From: Catenaria anguillulae PL171
Taxonomy: Eukaryota > Blastocladiomycota > Blastocladiomycetes > Blastocladiales > Catenariaceae
DNA: 64,000 nucleotides
Assembly: GCA_002102555.1 (NCBI GenBank)
Contig: MCFL01000021.1
Coordinates: forward strand, 124,001-188,000
Direction of reading: 5' to 3'
The notes under the pieces were generated by a model. The model saw only the letters and a program-made list of their open reading frames with translations, was not told the DNA's origin and searched no databases. Below, piece by piece: positions 21,678-32,993 of the stretch; position 1 is the first letter of the stretch, and each line of letters starts with the position of its first letter. The position numbers and the translations under genes are program-made.

Positions 21678-23581
21678 ATGTACGGCTCCGGTCATCAGGC
21701 ACAGCCCAAAATCGTGCGGGCATATGGCCGACAAAAGTTCAAGGTCCATCTGCCCGACCATGAGGAACAAGCCCGCCTGGCATATGCCAGTGCCAACCCT
21801 CGAACGCTTTCTTCATTCGCGGACGACGAGCCAGACGTCTTTGAGGTGCCGCCGCCACCTCCGCCCCCAAGGCGACCTGATGTCTACCGCCCAACAACCG
21901 CCAAGCGCCCAACAGCGGCTGTGGCCGAGGTTAAAGTTGAGGAGCCCACGAGTGATCAGCCAGATTCAACACACACTCATCAGAGCCATGTACGTGGCAC
22001 GGGTATCCACCCTTTCTTCGTGGCATTTGAGTTCTAACGGTCATCCCTTTCACAGCCGCCCGAAACCAAGCCCATTGCACCTCCAACGCCAGTTTCCGTG
22101 TCTACACACGCTGATCAGCCAGAATTCAGGGTGCCCAGTACACCCGCAAGACGCCCTCACCACACCATCATTCCTTCAACCGTTGAAACGCAACATCGCA
22201 CACCGATCCCTGTCGTGGAAACGCCCATCGACTTTGTCGAGCGTCGTGTTTCTTTCATGTCCATCAATCCCTCGGTCGACTCGCCCTCTCGCACCCGCTA
22301 CGACTCTTTCGAACCCCTCATCAATGACCTTTCGCACATTACTCCGATCCGCCCGACATCATCTGCGACGTCCTTTGACCTTTTCACACCGATTCCCGCA
22401 CGCCCCTCATGTTCCCACTCGCCTTCTCCCTCGCCCCAACCTCAACATCAATCGCATCCTCAATCACAACAATCAACCCAATCAAACCTCGCCAACCTTC
22501 TCGCACAATGCACCACGCCGACAGTGCTTCGCTTCTCCGACATGTTGGCCCATCACGGCTGGACTGCATCCAGCATGACCAAAATCGGCGAGGCAAGCTA
22601 CTCTGACGTGTTCATGATAGACACCCTCGTCATCAAAATCATGCCATTTGACATGCCCACGCACACAACGGGCACACCCGCATCGTCGCGCCGCATGTCT
22701 GCACGCATGTCCAGGCACAACCGGCGCCAATCACTCGCGCATTCCGACACGTCCATGTGCACCAACATGACGGCCAAGATGGCCGACAACAACGACCTGC
22801 GCCCGCTCGCCGCGCTCATTCCCGAACTCAAACTGTCGCTGGCCGTGTCACCCCTCCCCGGCTTCATTCCCACACTTGCCGCGCACGTCGTCCACGACGT
22901 GTACACGCCTGGTATGCTTGATGCCTGGCATGCGTTCACGCACACGCATCCAGACGATGCGCTCAACCCGCCGCCCCCCACACATGTTCCACAGTGGTAC
23001 TGTGCTGTGGTCATGCCGTTTGCCGGGCATCCGCTCGACAAGGTCCCGCTGACAAAAGCAAAGGATGTACGCAGTGTGCTGGTGCAAGTGGCTGAGGCGT
23101 TGGCTGTGGGTGAGCGCGAGGTCAAGTTTGAGCATCGCGATTTGCATTGGGGAAACGTGTTGGTTAGCGAGGCGGGCGATGTCAAGTTGATTGATTGGAC
23201 ATTGTCGAGGGTTGAGGGCGTGTGGACGCACGTACCCGAGGATGTGTTTGGGGGCGAGGGCGATACGCAGTTTGCTGTGTATCGGGCCATGAGGGAGGTG
23301 GTTGAGGCCGAGGGTGCGGGAGATTGGAGTGGGTATTATCCGAGAACGAATGTCTTGGTATGTGATCCTGTCCGTAACATTTTCACGAACGTCTGCGAGT
23401 CGCTGACACGATGCCTTGTCGATAGTGGCTCGAGTACCTCGTCGACAAGCTTGCGAAAAAGTCGAGAAGTGAAGTATTTCGCAAGGCCATGAGGCAACTC
23501 GCGCTGGATTTGGAAGCGTGTGGGTCGGCAGAGCAGACCGTCGAGCTGGTCCAGCAGTTGCCAGTTATTCGTTCAAAGTAA
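21678..23581 (+). CDS. Haspin-type histone H3 kinase
   Basis: Three exons (21678-21989, 22056-23357, 23426-23581) sum to 590 codons (589 residues). The first third is disordered, Pro/Ser/Thr-rich. The kinase domain follows: ASYSDVFMIDTLVIKIMPF with the ATP-contacting lysine, the haspin-specific catalytic loop EHRDLHWGNVLV, and VKLIDWTLSRVEGVW in place of the usual DFG segment. The C-terminus TNVLWLEYLVDKLAKKS closes the fold as in other haspins. Known of the family: phosphorylates histone H3 Thr3 at mitotic centromeres to recruit the chromosomal passenger complex. Haspins usually read DYT where this one reads DWT. Introns are 66 and 68 bases. The length is between yeast Alk1/2 and human haspin. 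Confidence 0.9.
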
Positions 23582-23751
23582 CCAATCAGGTGGACATCAA
23601 TATCGACACTTACTTTGCTTGCTTCATTGATTGTTCCATCATGATCTTTGTACACGGAGAGAACTGAAGCCTTCAACAACTTTGGAACGATGACATGTTG
23701 CCGTGCGAATGGATCTTTGGCAGCAAATGCACGCATGACAAGGTAAACAAC

Positions 23752-23940
23752 TCATAGCTTCCCGAAGCATTTGGGAATGTCGTACAGGATGTACACAGTC
23801 GTACGTTGCTGCGTACCAGTTGCACCACCAACGTGTGGCCATGGTGCTGACACCCGCCCTCCACCTTGATGACCGTGAGGGGACACTTGCGTAACGCGAA
23901 TGTCCCGAAAGCGAACCCGGTCTGGGAACGAGGTTGACAT
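23752..23940 (-). CDS. Possible small protein or first exon, unknown
   Basis: An ATG-started frame of 62 codons encodes MSTSFPDRVRFRDIRVTQVS, then a Gly-rich part and TTVYILYDIPKCFGKL. Composition is coding-like and a GTATATA motif lies just upstream. The adjacent downstream frame (VPKLLKASVLSVYKDHDG, about 23640-23700) ends at a consensus GTAAGT donor, so this may be the first part of a spliced gene reaching the haspin 3' end. No family recognised. Confidence 0.3.
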   Translation of the reverse strand: MSTSFPDRVRFRDIRVTQVSPHGHQGGGRVSAPWPHVGGATGTQQRTTVYILYDIPKCFGKL

Positions 23941-23952
23941 CTATTGCGAGCC

Positions 23953-24339
23953 AATTAATTTATTGGCCGGAGACGTATATACCTGGCCGATGGCCGAAAC
24001 GATCGACTACTAAATCACGCACAATGACCGGAACTTGCAGCCGGAAAAACACAATGCGCATGACGGATCCCGTGCGGGTTTGCTTGGCGGCGCAGGCGAA
24101 ACAATAGATGAGCGGAATTCAATTGAAGCAGTCTGGCAGGATAAGGTGGGCGCATGCCCGCGATTGATGGTCTGGTCACTTTTTCTGCTCCCCATCCGAC
24201 AACTGCACCACCAACTTGCCGCTCGACGTCAACCAGTTGCGAATTTGCGTTGAGCTTCTGTAGTATACTATTCCGCAAGAGCTAACAGATACTCTGTATA
24301 AATCAACATGAACAAAAAACAGTCAAGACAATAAAGACC
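23953..24339. other. Intergenic beyond the ABC transporter 3' end
   Basis: About 390 bases without a supported gene. A minus-strand frame at 24177-24270 (IRNWLTSSGKLVVQLSDGE) reads somewhat like protein but has no start, splice partner or family. Confidence 0.35.
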
Positions 24340-27300
24340 TCACCTGCCCTCCTTGGCACCCAACTGCTGCTTGCGCACAAGCTTGTAGTACAATCCCCGC
24401 TTCTCGACCAGATCCATGTGATTGCCCTGCTCGACGACCACGCCGTTCTTGATGACAAAGATGATGTCGCATCTTTGAATGGTCGACAGGCGGTGGGCAA
24501 TCGTAATGGTCGTGCGACCAGACGACGCAGCATCAAGAGCCACTTGGACGGCCTTTTCAGCATTGGAGTCGAGCGCGGATGTCGCCTGGTGAAAAAGAAA
24601 AATGAGTCAAGTTTCGTGCGTTAGTTGAGTTGGCACGCGCACAAGGCTCGGGCGGACAGAACACGGAAAACACACCTCGTCGAGCAACAAAATCTTTGGA
24701 CTGCGAATCAAAGCACGAGCAATGCAGATGCGTTGTTTCTATATGAAAACAGAGCAATTGGCCAAAAGGTTAGACCATGAAGGGCCGCGGCACACTGGCG
24801 ACGGAAAGAAACGGACCTGGCCTCCCGAGAGCTGCGACGACGTAATGGGCGTTTCGTATTGCTCTGGCAGGTCCATGATAAAGTCGTGGATGTTTGCTGC
24901 CTTGGCCGCGGAAAAGATCTGTTCCTCGGTCGCAACTTGGCCATCGGGGACACCGTACAGAATGTTTTCGCGAATGGTACCGACAAACAGAGCCGGCTCC
25001 TGGCTGACAACAGCCATCTGCTTGCGCAAGTACTGCAAGTTCCACTCGCGGACATCAAAGCCTTCCACCTTTGTCGCACCGCTCGCCACGTCATAGTTGC
25101 GCAAGATCAATCCGAGCGTCGAAGACTTGCCCGATCCCGAAGGACCAACAAGGGCAATGTTCTTGCCTGCAGGCACTTGAATGTCGAGGCCACGCAAGAT
25201 TTGCGCATCGGGACGACTGGGGTAGGCAAATTCTGCATTGTTGATGGCAACGTCGCCGGCAGCGTCCACGGGCGTAAGGCCGTCGGTACGGCTGACGTCA
25301 ATGGGTGGCACGCGGTCAATGAGCTCAAAGTACTGGATGGCGGCAGCCTTCGCTTTTGCGACTGTTGGTGACATGGATGATGTGTAGGTCAGCAACTGGA
25401 ATGCAAGCGACATGAGAAATGAATGAAATTGGAAACATAGGACGTACTGTTGGGGCCAAATGTGGCAGCTTGAGCAAACGAGATAGAACCAAACAAAATG
25501 ACGAAAATGCAGTTGAAGAGGTCGCGGGACGTCATGTAGTCGTCGCGGACGAAAATGTAGCCAGCGTAGAAAGCGATGGCGTAGACAAAGAACTGCACGG
25601 CCTGACTGAAGCCGAAACCCCACGAGCCCAGCAGCGCCTTGCGCACACCGGCCTTGTACGGGTACTTGACACTGCGCAGATATCCATCAATGAAATCCTT
25701 TTCGCGGGTCAGACTCTTGACGGTGCTTATGTTGGCAATCGCATCACAGGCGCGCTGGCCAGCAACGGCGTACGCCTTGCGACTCTTGTTGACGGCGCCG
25801 GTCGTGACTTGGGCTTCAAACACACTCCCGAGAGCGAGAATCGGAACACAAGCAAGAACCGTCAAGGTTTGGCGCCACGAGTAGTAGAAGGCAATACCAA
25901 TGGCCGAGCCCATCGAAACAATGAGCTGGAACAAGTTGGCCAAGTTGGGTCCCGTGAGGAGTTGGATCTTGTCGGCTTGCTCTGAGAGACGTGCCGTGAG
26001 TGCACCGGTGCCGTTCTTTTCATCATCGAACCAGCCCATTTCTTGGCGGAGCATGGCGGCAAAGGCATTTTCACGGATGCGCTTGGTCAAGCGTTCACCG
26101 GCGATACCAAAGCAACTGTAAAGCGAAAACGATAAGGCCGCGTCAGGCGATCGGTACATTGACAGGCAACAAGAATGTCCAAAAAGCATGGCGTACCCAA
26201 ACTGGAAAAAGTTGATGACAAAGTTGCCACCCATCAAGCCAAGGAACACGTAGAACCACAACAGCGACCGACTCCGGAGCTCATCGCCCTCGAGCTGGAA
26301 CACGGTGAGCGACTCGGCGAGCACAATACCGAACGCGGGCAACAGCAATCCATTGATGGTGCCCATGAACAGGCCGACAATGAGCACAGGCCACTCGATC
26401 CACTGCAGCTTGAAGATGCGCCACAAGGGAACTTCCTTTGCCTTGAGCAAAGCAGCAATCTCGGCCTTTTCGCGCTCCTCGCGTTCCATTTCGGCAAGCA
26501 TGTCGTCGGCAGCCGACTTGGTCACAGCCGCAGTCTTATCGTCTTTGACGTCAATGGCAACAGCGCCAGCTTTCGACGCACCTGCGGCCGCGGGCAAATC
26601 CTCGTCCTCGGTATCAGATTCAATGCCGGCGTCGCCATGGCTGTGAAGCGCCTGGTGACTGGTACGCTGTGTCTTGAGCTCTTGGGTCTTGACCAGACTG
26701 GCGTAGAGGTTGCCGGCGGCGATGAGCGATTCGTGGGTACCAACCTCGACAATCTTGCCCTTTTCCATGACAACAATCTTATCGGCCGAGCGAATGGTAG
26801 ACAGTCGATCTATCATTACCGAGGAGAGAGACGGTAAGATCTGGAGCTATGTAGAGACGCACGAGAATGGGCGAAAAAGCAACGCACGAGCAATCACAAT
26901 GGTGGTACGGCCATGCGATGCCTTGTCAAGAGCCGCTTGCACGATGGCTTCCGATTCCGTATCCAAGGCAGAGGTGGCCTAGAGGAAAAACGGGAGCGTG
27001 ACTGTCAAACCTGTGTGTACGAGACGAAAAGGAGTCGCAAGAAAACAACAAACCTCGTCCAAGAGCAAGATGCGCGGGTTCTTGATGAGCGAGCGAGCAA
27101 GGGCAATCCGCTGCTTTTGTCCACCCGACAAGAGCGAACCACGCTCACCAACCATGGTCTCGTATCCGTTGGGCAGCTTGGAAACAAACTCGTGCGCGTT
27201 GGCCTCCTTGCACACCTGCTCGAGCAATTCTTGCGTCACGACCAAATTGTCGGGGGCACCGTAGGCAATGTTTTCGGCAATGGTGGCATCAAACAAAATG

Positions 27301-29284
27301 GGTTCTTGCGAGACCAAGCCGACGGAGGAGCGCCACCACTTGAGCGACAGCTTGTTGAGTGGGACATCGTCAACGTAAATGGTTCCGCCGAGCACATCAT
27401 AGTACCGTTCAAGAAGCTGGATGGTAGTACTTTTGCCGGATCCACTCAAGCCAACCAGAGCGACGGTCTGGCCAGGCTCGACCGACATGGAAAAGTCTTG
27501 GAGCGTGATTGTATCAGGGCGGCTCGGGTAAGCGAAGCGGACATGCTCGAAGCGGATGCGGCCTTGCAAGTTGGCAATCGTTTCGGTGCCGTCGAGGACG
27601 GTGGGTTGCGAGTCAATAACTTCGTAGAGGCGATAACCAGCACCACGGCCCTTGCCGAGGGCTTGGATGACGGGCGTCAGGTTGATGATGGAGAAGACAC
27701 CGACAATGATGGAGAAGAGCACTTTCTGCAAAGCAGGACGTCATGGTCAGCATCCGTCAATGATTGACAACTCGCCAGACAAACGTCTCGTACCAATACA
27801 TCACCGCCCTTCAACTCCTTGTCAAGCACCAGAATGCCACCATACCAGAATCCGAGGCCAAACACGAGGTAGAGCAGCCCAAAGAAGACACCAAACCCGG
27901 CGCCACTCAACCAGGCCTTGCGCTCATTGACTTTGACAACGGACTGCAACATGGCCGAAAACTTTTTCAGCGCACGATCCTGGCCGCCAAACGCCGCCAC
28001 AGTTCGAATGTTGCTGAGCGTTTCCTGAGCAAGCGCACCAGCCTTGGCGTACGCCGTTTGCGACTGCGATGTCCCCTCGGCAAACACTTTACCCACCACC
28101 ACACCGGAAATACCAAACAGCGGCAACGTGGCAAGCAACACGCCCGTCAGTTTGGCGTTGACAGTGAATGCGATAGCGAAACCGGCAATAAACTGCGTCG
28201 AATACGCCAAGCCTTGCGCAAACCGCTCAGAGATACCCTCCTGGAATAGGAGCGTGTCACTAGTCAACTGCGTCGTCAAGTCACCCGCACGGTTCTTGTC
28301 AAACCATGCGAGATCTTGGCGCATGACCGAGGAAATGAAGCGCGAGCGCACTCGCCGGGCTTGCCTCTCGCCGGCGTACGACCACAGGGCCTGCATGAGG
28401 TAGGCGCCAACCATGGTACCGCAGCCAATGGCGACAAAGAGAATGGTTTGCTTTGTGACATCGTCGCGGAGACGGTTTGCGGCGGGCTCGAGAGGAATGG
28501 CGCCATTGGAGGCGCGGGAAGCGGCACGGCTGTGTGAATTGTGCGGTGAAGAAGGTAAGGGAGGCGGTTTGAGTAAGTTGTTGTGTTCATCACTCAAGTA
28601 CACCACGCACTGCCGTTTCCTAGCGCGTGCGCAACAACAGGAAAATACATACGTGATTTCAAACTCGATAAACGGCTGCACAATGTCGCCGAGAATGATA
28701 CTGAGGATGGGTTGCGTGATACCTAGACAGCAAGGATCAATGAATTGCGCGGGGTAGCATGGCCAAAGAATGCAGTGAGAACTTCTGGATCGAAGCGGCA
28801 ACAACCACCGACGTTGAAACGAGTGCAAACAACACATACCATAGCCCATGGCACCCAAAAGGCCAATGAACATGAGCGTCTTGTCAAACGCATCAGAAAA
28901 GCGGAAAAGTTGCGGAATGGAGAGAACACCTGAAATGGGAGGCGGCGATGGATCCTCGGACGACGAGCGTGGGGTTTCGTCGCCGGCGCCAACGGGACCT
29001 TTCTTGTCCTTGTCCATGGACTTGAGCTCAAGCGCTTGATCGCCGTTGGTTTGCGTGGGTGAGTCACCAGGCGTCGCCGTCGCTGTCGCCGTTCCGGACC
29101 CGCGCTGCTGGGTGACTTCCGCCAAGGTTCCGTTATTGGTGTTGCCTCTGTTATCGGGCGTCATGGTAAGGTCTTGGTCTTGCTGGGGAACCGGAGCATA
29201 GTGCTGGACAGTGCTGCCAGGAAGCAGGCCTGTGGCCGGTGATAAAGGATTGGTCGGGGCGCCCGAGTCGCCGGTATTTGTCAT
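24340..29284 (-). CDS. ABCB-type full ABC exporter (P-glycoprotein/MDR-like)
   Basis: About ten exons encode roughly 1350 residues in the order TMD1-N​BD1-TMD2-NBD2. The first exon is 29284-28840. NBD1 has Walker [11 protein letters not shown], signature LLSGGQKQR, Walker B RILLLDE, D-loop ATSALD and the H-loop histidine. NBD2 has [29 protein letters not shown] and AHRLST. Both sites therefore look catalytically complete, unlike many asymmetric exporters. An N-terminal acidic Ser/Pro region precedes TMD1 and a linker with [12 protein letters not shown] joins the halves. Known of the family: ATP-driven export of lipids, peptides or drugs from the plasma membrane or vacuole. The substrate cannot be deduced. 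NBD2 contains a 63-base exon encoding [21 protein letters not shown] between two introns. Both NBDs carry a phase-0 intron directly after LLLDE. Confidence 0.92.
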
Positions 29285-30508
29285 GGTTGATATCGAAGGA
29301 GAGGGTGCACTGGTGCAGAAGAATGCGTCAGGTTAGGGCATGTTTGCACTCCATGGCTAGCTAGGGTTGCAACGAAGAGTGAGGGCAGGCATCGGCGGCA
29401 TGTGGGAAACCCTGGCCATACCATGTTGGCTTGACGGCCAGGGTTTGCCATTCGGTTGCCCCCAGATCAAGTACAAGGTGAGAAGGAACGCACGTATTGA
29501 TGTTTCCAACAGACCGTGGATGCGTCGATTGTCAATGGAGGGTGGAGGGAGCCTGCCTTTTTCAAGAATCCTTCAAGTCAGACTCAACAGAGTCAAGCAA
29601 ACACTTCGAGAAACAGTGGGCTCGATTTGGCACCGTTGCCAAAAGCCGGAAAACACAAGCACTGGGTAAAATACTTAGGTAATGAGCATGAATTTCGTTA
29701 TCTCAGCGTCAAGCACCCCTCGGCGTACATCGATAAATTTCGGGCGGAGGTCCACTATGGGTGATTTGTTGGCATCGGGAAATGGCGATGGGCACCGCCA
29801 CGACGACGTGGCGCGAACAGTGTTGTGTCAGACGCTGACTGCGCGAAGAACTCGGGTGAACGACTCCGGATAATTCAAAGATGACTTGGACGAGGGCAGA
29901 TCGACGGAAGGGCTGGGTACCAACTGTCCGTAACGACAAGTAGGCAAATACTTGGAGAGGCAAGATAGTTAAATTTTACTTGGGGCGGGAAATGAGAAAC
30001 GTTGCTCGATGCTGTCTGGTATGATAGGTGTTGCGCCTTTGAGTCAACCTCGAGATGTTGTGTTGAAAAATTCACCCGCGTACTTATGTGTCTATGTCGA
30101 ATGCAGCAATGACTCAGCCCGATCGAGAGAGTGAGTCACTTCCGCTGAGCGAGAATGGGTATTGGTATGAGTGCGGAAAATGAAGGCGCAAGCGACACTA
30201 AAAGTGCGAGCACCAGCTGCGTTGAACCAACCATTAGTTGCCCAATTCTCACTCAATACTGATGGTCATCTGCCTTTGACTGGCCATCCGTCGAGTGTTC
30301 GCATATAATTGGTCAAGGTGTCCGGTTCTTTTGGCGTTCCCGATCGAGAGAGAACAATGGTCGTGTAAAAGCCTGGTGGTCAACAACAATTTGTGAATCG
30401 ATAGATTGCTATAATTGTGCATGACAGACGTTGCATTGGGACCTCATGCAATGCAGTTGTAACCACAATAGCGAACTGCCCATTCATTTCCAAGACTCGT
30501 ATCGTATC
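29285..30508. other. Divergent intergenic region, no gene seen
   Basis: About 1.2 kb between the ABC exporter start and the DMT transporter start, so it must hold both promoters. The frames present are short and not coding-like. No structured element recognised. Confidence 0.6.
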
Positions 30509-32722
30509 ATGTCGCAACGCAGCTCGGGCAAGCCAAATCGCTCGGAGTACTCTCCGCTGAAAAAGGAACAGCACGAGGTTTCTGCTGGTTCGGCGACTGC
30601 TTCCAATTCCTCATCGGGAAAGCCAAATTCTGCTCGCAAGCATGCGCCGTTATTGTCGCGACTTTCAAGTCACTTGCGCGAAAGCGTCACGGCCCTCGTC
30701 AATGCTACATCAATCCTGGCGGAGGACGATGACGACAATTCGTCGCCCTTTAACCGCGAAATTCGTGCCTCATTTCACGGCGACATTCCCGCCGGTACCA
30801 TTCCGCTTCGCACTGGCCCGAGGTTGAGTAACGCCGCGGGTGTTGGCAAGCCCTTAAAAAAGTCCGGCTCCAGCATCAATGCTCCGTTGATGAAGGAAAA
30901 AGGGTCCGATGAGTTCAACAGTGACCTCAACTCTGTCGCGGCGGCCATCAAGTCAAGCAGTGTTTCGCGGAATGAAGTATTGGTGGATCCATTTACTGGC
31001 CGTCCAACGCTCAGCCGTAGGTCGACGGCTGCATCTTCTGTTGCCTTGGATTTAGGCACACCGAATGTGAGCCGCCAATCAAGCGTTGCATCAAACCTTG
31101 GCGCCGCCAGCGAAAAGGGTGCACCAAGTAGCAAGTTGCAAGAACCGAGCACGGCCGCTGACAGCCCGCCGACCTTTCGCGGAAGAATCAAGGCAGTGGT
31201 GCAAGCCGTCAACCCTGGCCTGGTGCTCATGATCATCAATGCTGTTCTCGGCTGTTTCACAACCCTCTTTTCGAAGACGCTCACGGGAAAGCCATACAAC
31301 TACCAGCCGTTCCAGCTCGTCTTCTTCCGCTCTCTTGTCGTGTATTGCATCGGGACGCTGTGGCAACTGCTGTTGGAAGTTCTTTCGCGCAATGCTCCAT
31401 CTCAATCAACGGCACCAAGAACGCGGGTCTCCGTCCTGGATCTGTTATTGGGGCCAAAAGGTGCACGTTGGCTATTGCTTGGCCGCGCATCATCTGGTTT
31501 TGTGTCCGTGTTTACCTACTACTATTCGGTTCGGGCGCTAAGTGTGGGCGAGGCAACTGTCCTTTCGTTTGTGTCGCCCATTGTGGTGGGAATTCTCGGT
31601 GCATTAGTGTTGAAGGAGCGTTGGGAGGTGCGTCTTTTGTTTCTTGCTCCTTCCATTCGAACTTTTCTCTTTGGGCTTACCTCAATTCATATTGGTCAGA
31701 AAATCGATGCTGCTGCATCCGTCATATCACTTTTTGGTGTCTCTGTCATTGCCAATCCGTCCATGCTAAATTTCCTGACTCAATCCCCTGTCCGCACTGT
31801 GCGCTCTATTGCGCTCGCCGTCCAAGCCGTCGTTGAAGCCGAGGACGCGGCAGCACGTACCATGTCCTTTGCCACGGGCATCGTCAGTGCCGTTGCGGGT
31901 GCCACCACGTATATTTGGATTCGCAAAATCGGCAAGGGTGCATCTGCCATGCAAGTCTCAACCATCTTTGGCTTGCATTCCGTGTGGATGTCCGTCCTTG
32001 GCGCATGGGCAGCGGGAGGATCGCCGTGGACAGTCAGCCATGGGGTTCCAGCAAGTGCAGGCGAATGGGGGTACTTGCTCGGGTTGTCGTGCGTGGGCTT
32101 GACGGGTCAGGTCTTGCTCAACGTGGCGCTCAGGTTTGTGGCCGCGGCAAAAGCAAGTTGCATGAACTTTGTGCAGGTGCCCGCCTCATTTACGCTCGAC
32201 TTTCTCTTGCATGGCCGCGTGCCGTCCTTGTCGGATTGCGTTGGCGGCGGAACCATTGTTTCGTGTGTGCTCATGGTCGCATTGGCCAAGTCCAAGCGGG
32301 CCGATCCGCTTCCCAATCCGCCTCCTCCTGTTGCCGATTCATACACAAAGTCGGTGGAGACAACGGCTGCGGTGAGCGACAGGAACGCGGCGGAGCCTGG
32401 CAAGGACTCGTTTATCGAATCTGTTCCCATGCAACCTCAGTTGTCCAAGCAAGAAACAAGCCCTCCCTCCGGCTCAATTCGCTCGCGCACCAACTCCATG
32501 GCCAGACCAAAGGCCGTTCCTGCACGGTCCGTGTTGGGCAATGCGGATCGTCTTGGGTTGGGCAACAGAGCTGCCAGCGGTGTCAGCGGCATGTCCCGCC
32601 CGATCATGCGCAAGGCGGATCGGTCAGAGTCGCAGCCGTTGGTCGGAACTTTGGAAAGAGAGCAGCAGCAGCAACAGCAGCAGGCAAAGTCGCCCAAATC
32701 AGGCCGTGGAGCTGGACGTTGA
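30509..32722 (+). CDS. EamA/DMT-family multi-pass transporter
   Basis: A long disordered N-terminus (about 230 residues, Ser/Ala/Lys-rich) precedes about ten membrane segments: VLMIINAVLGCFTTLFSKTL, RASSGFVSVFTYYYSVRAL, LSFVSPIVVGILGALVLKERW, VISLFGVSVIANPSML, ATGIVSAVAGATTYIWIRKI and further pairs to VSCVLMVALAKSK. The two EamA repeats with the LKER motif after the fourth helix are typical of drug/metabolite transporters, similar to SLC35G-type proteins. A 72-base intron at 31628-31699 (GTGCGT..CAG) splits LKERWE from KIDAAAS. It is a multiple of three with no stop, so retention would add 24 residues. The C-terminal tail has polyglutamine. The substrate is unknown. The start at 30509 is the first ATG with good context; an ATG at 30446 is in frame. 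Confidence 0.82.
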   Translation: MSQRSSGKPNRSEYSPLKKEQHEVSAGSATASNSSSGKPNSARKHAPLLSRLSSHLRESVTALVNATSILAEDDDDNSSPFNREIRASFHGDIPAGTIPLRTGPRLSNAAGVGKPLKKSGSSINAPLMKEKGSDEFNSDLNSVAAAIKSSSVSRNEVLVDPFTGRPTLSRRSTAASSVALDLGTPNVSRQSSVASNLGAASEKGAPSSKLQEPSTAADSPPTFRGRIKAVVQAVNPGLVLMIINAVLGCFTTLFSKTLTGKPYNYQPFQLVFFRSLVVYCIGTLWQLLLEVLSRNAPSQSTAPRTRVSVLDLLLGPKGARWLLLGRASSGFVSVFTYYYSVRALSVGEATVLSFVSPIVVGILGALVLKERWEVRLLFLAPSIRTFLFGLTSIHIGQKIDAAASVISLFGVSVIANPSMLNFLTQSPVRTVRSIALAVQAVVEAEDAAARTMSFATGIVSAVAGATTYIWIRKIGKGASAMQVSTIFGLHSVWMSVLGAWAAGGSPWTVSHGVPASAGEWGYLLGLSCVGLTGQVLLNVALRFVAAAKASCMNFVQVPASFTLDFLLHGRVPSLSDCVGGGTIVSCVLMVALAKSKRADPLPNPPPPVADSYTKSVETTAAVSDRNAAEPGKDSFIESVPMQPQLSKQETSPPSGSIRSRTNSMARPKAVPARSVLGNADRLGLGNRAASGVSGMSRPIMRKADRSESQPLVGTLEREQQQQQQQAKSPKSGRGAGR
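31628..31699 (+). other. In-frame stop-free intron in the DMT transporter
   Basis: GTGCGTCTTTTG at the 5' end, a pyrimidine-rich body and GGTCAG at the 3' end. Removal gives the family-like LKERWEKIDAAASVISLFGV; retention keeps the frame. Confidence 0.75.
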
Positions 32723-32993
32723 GGAGGTAGGCGGGGGGATGGGAGAATCAAGGTTCATGTGTCAAGAGGCAAACTTGCATGTATCCATTACCCAAACGGC
32801 TGGCTGATGGTATTGTAGCAACCGACTTATTCCCACTGATTAACAACCAATAAAAGTCACTGTGAAGGTTTTCAGAGATGGTGTAAAATGTACAGGCACG
32901 AAAAGCAGCAGACGACAGTAGCAGCGGTCAAGCAAGTATCCGATGGCCGACATGAGCAAAACTTGGCGAGCACAACCTCGAGTCCAGGTTTGA

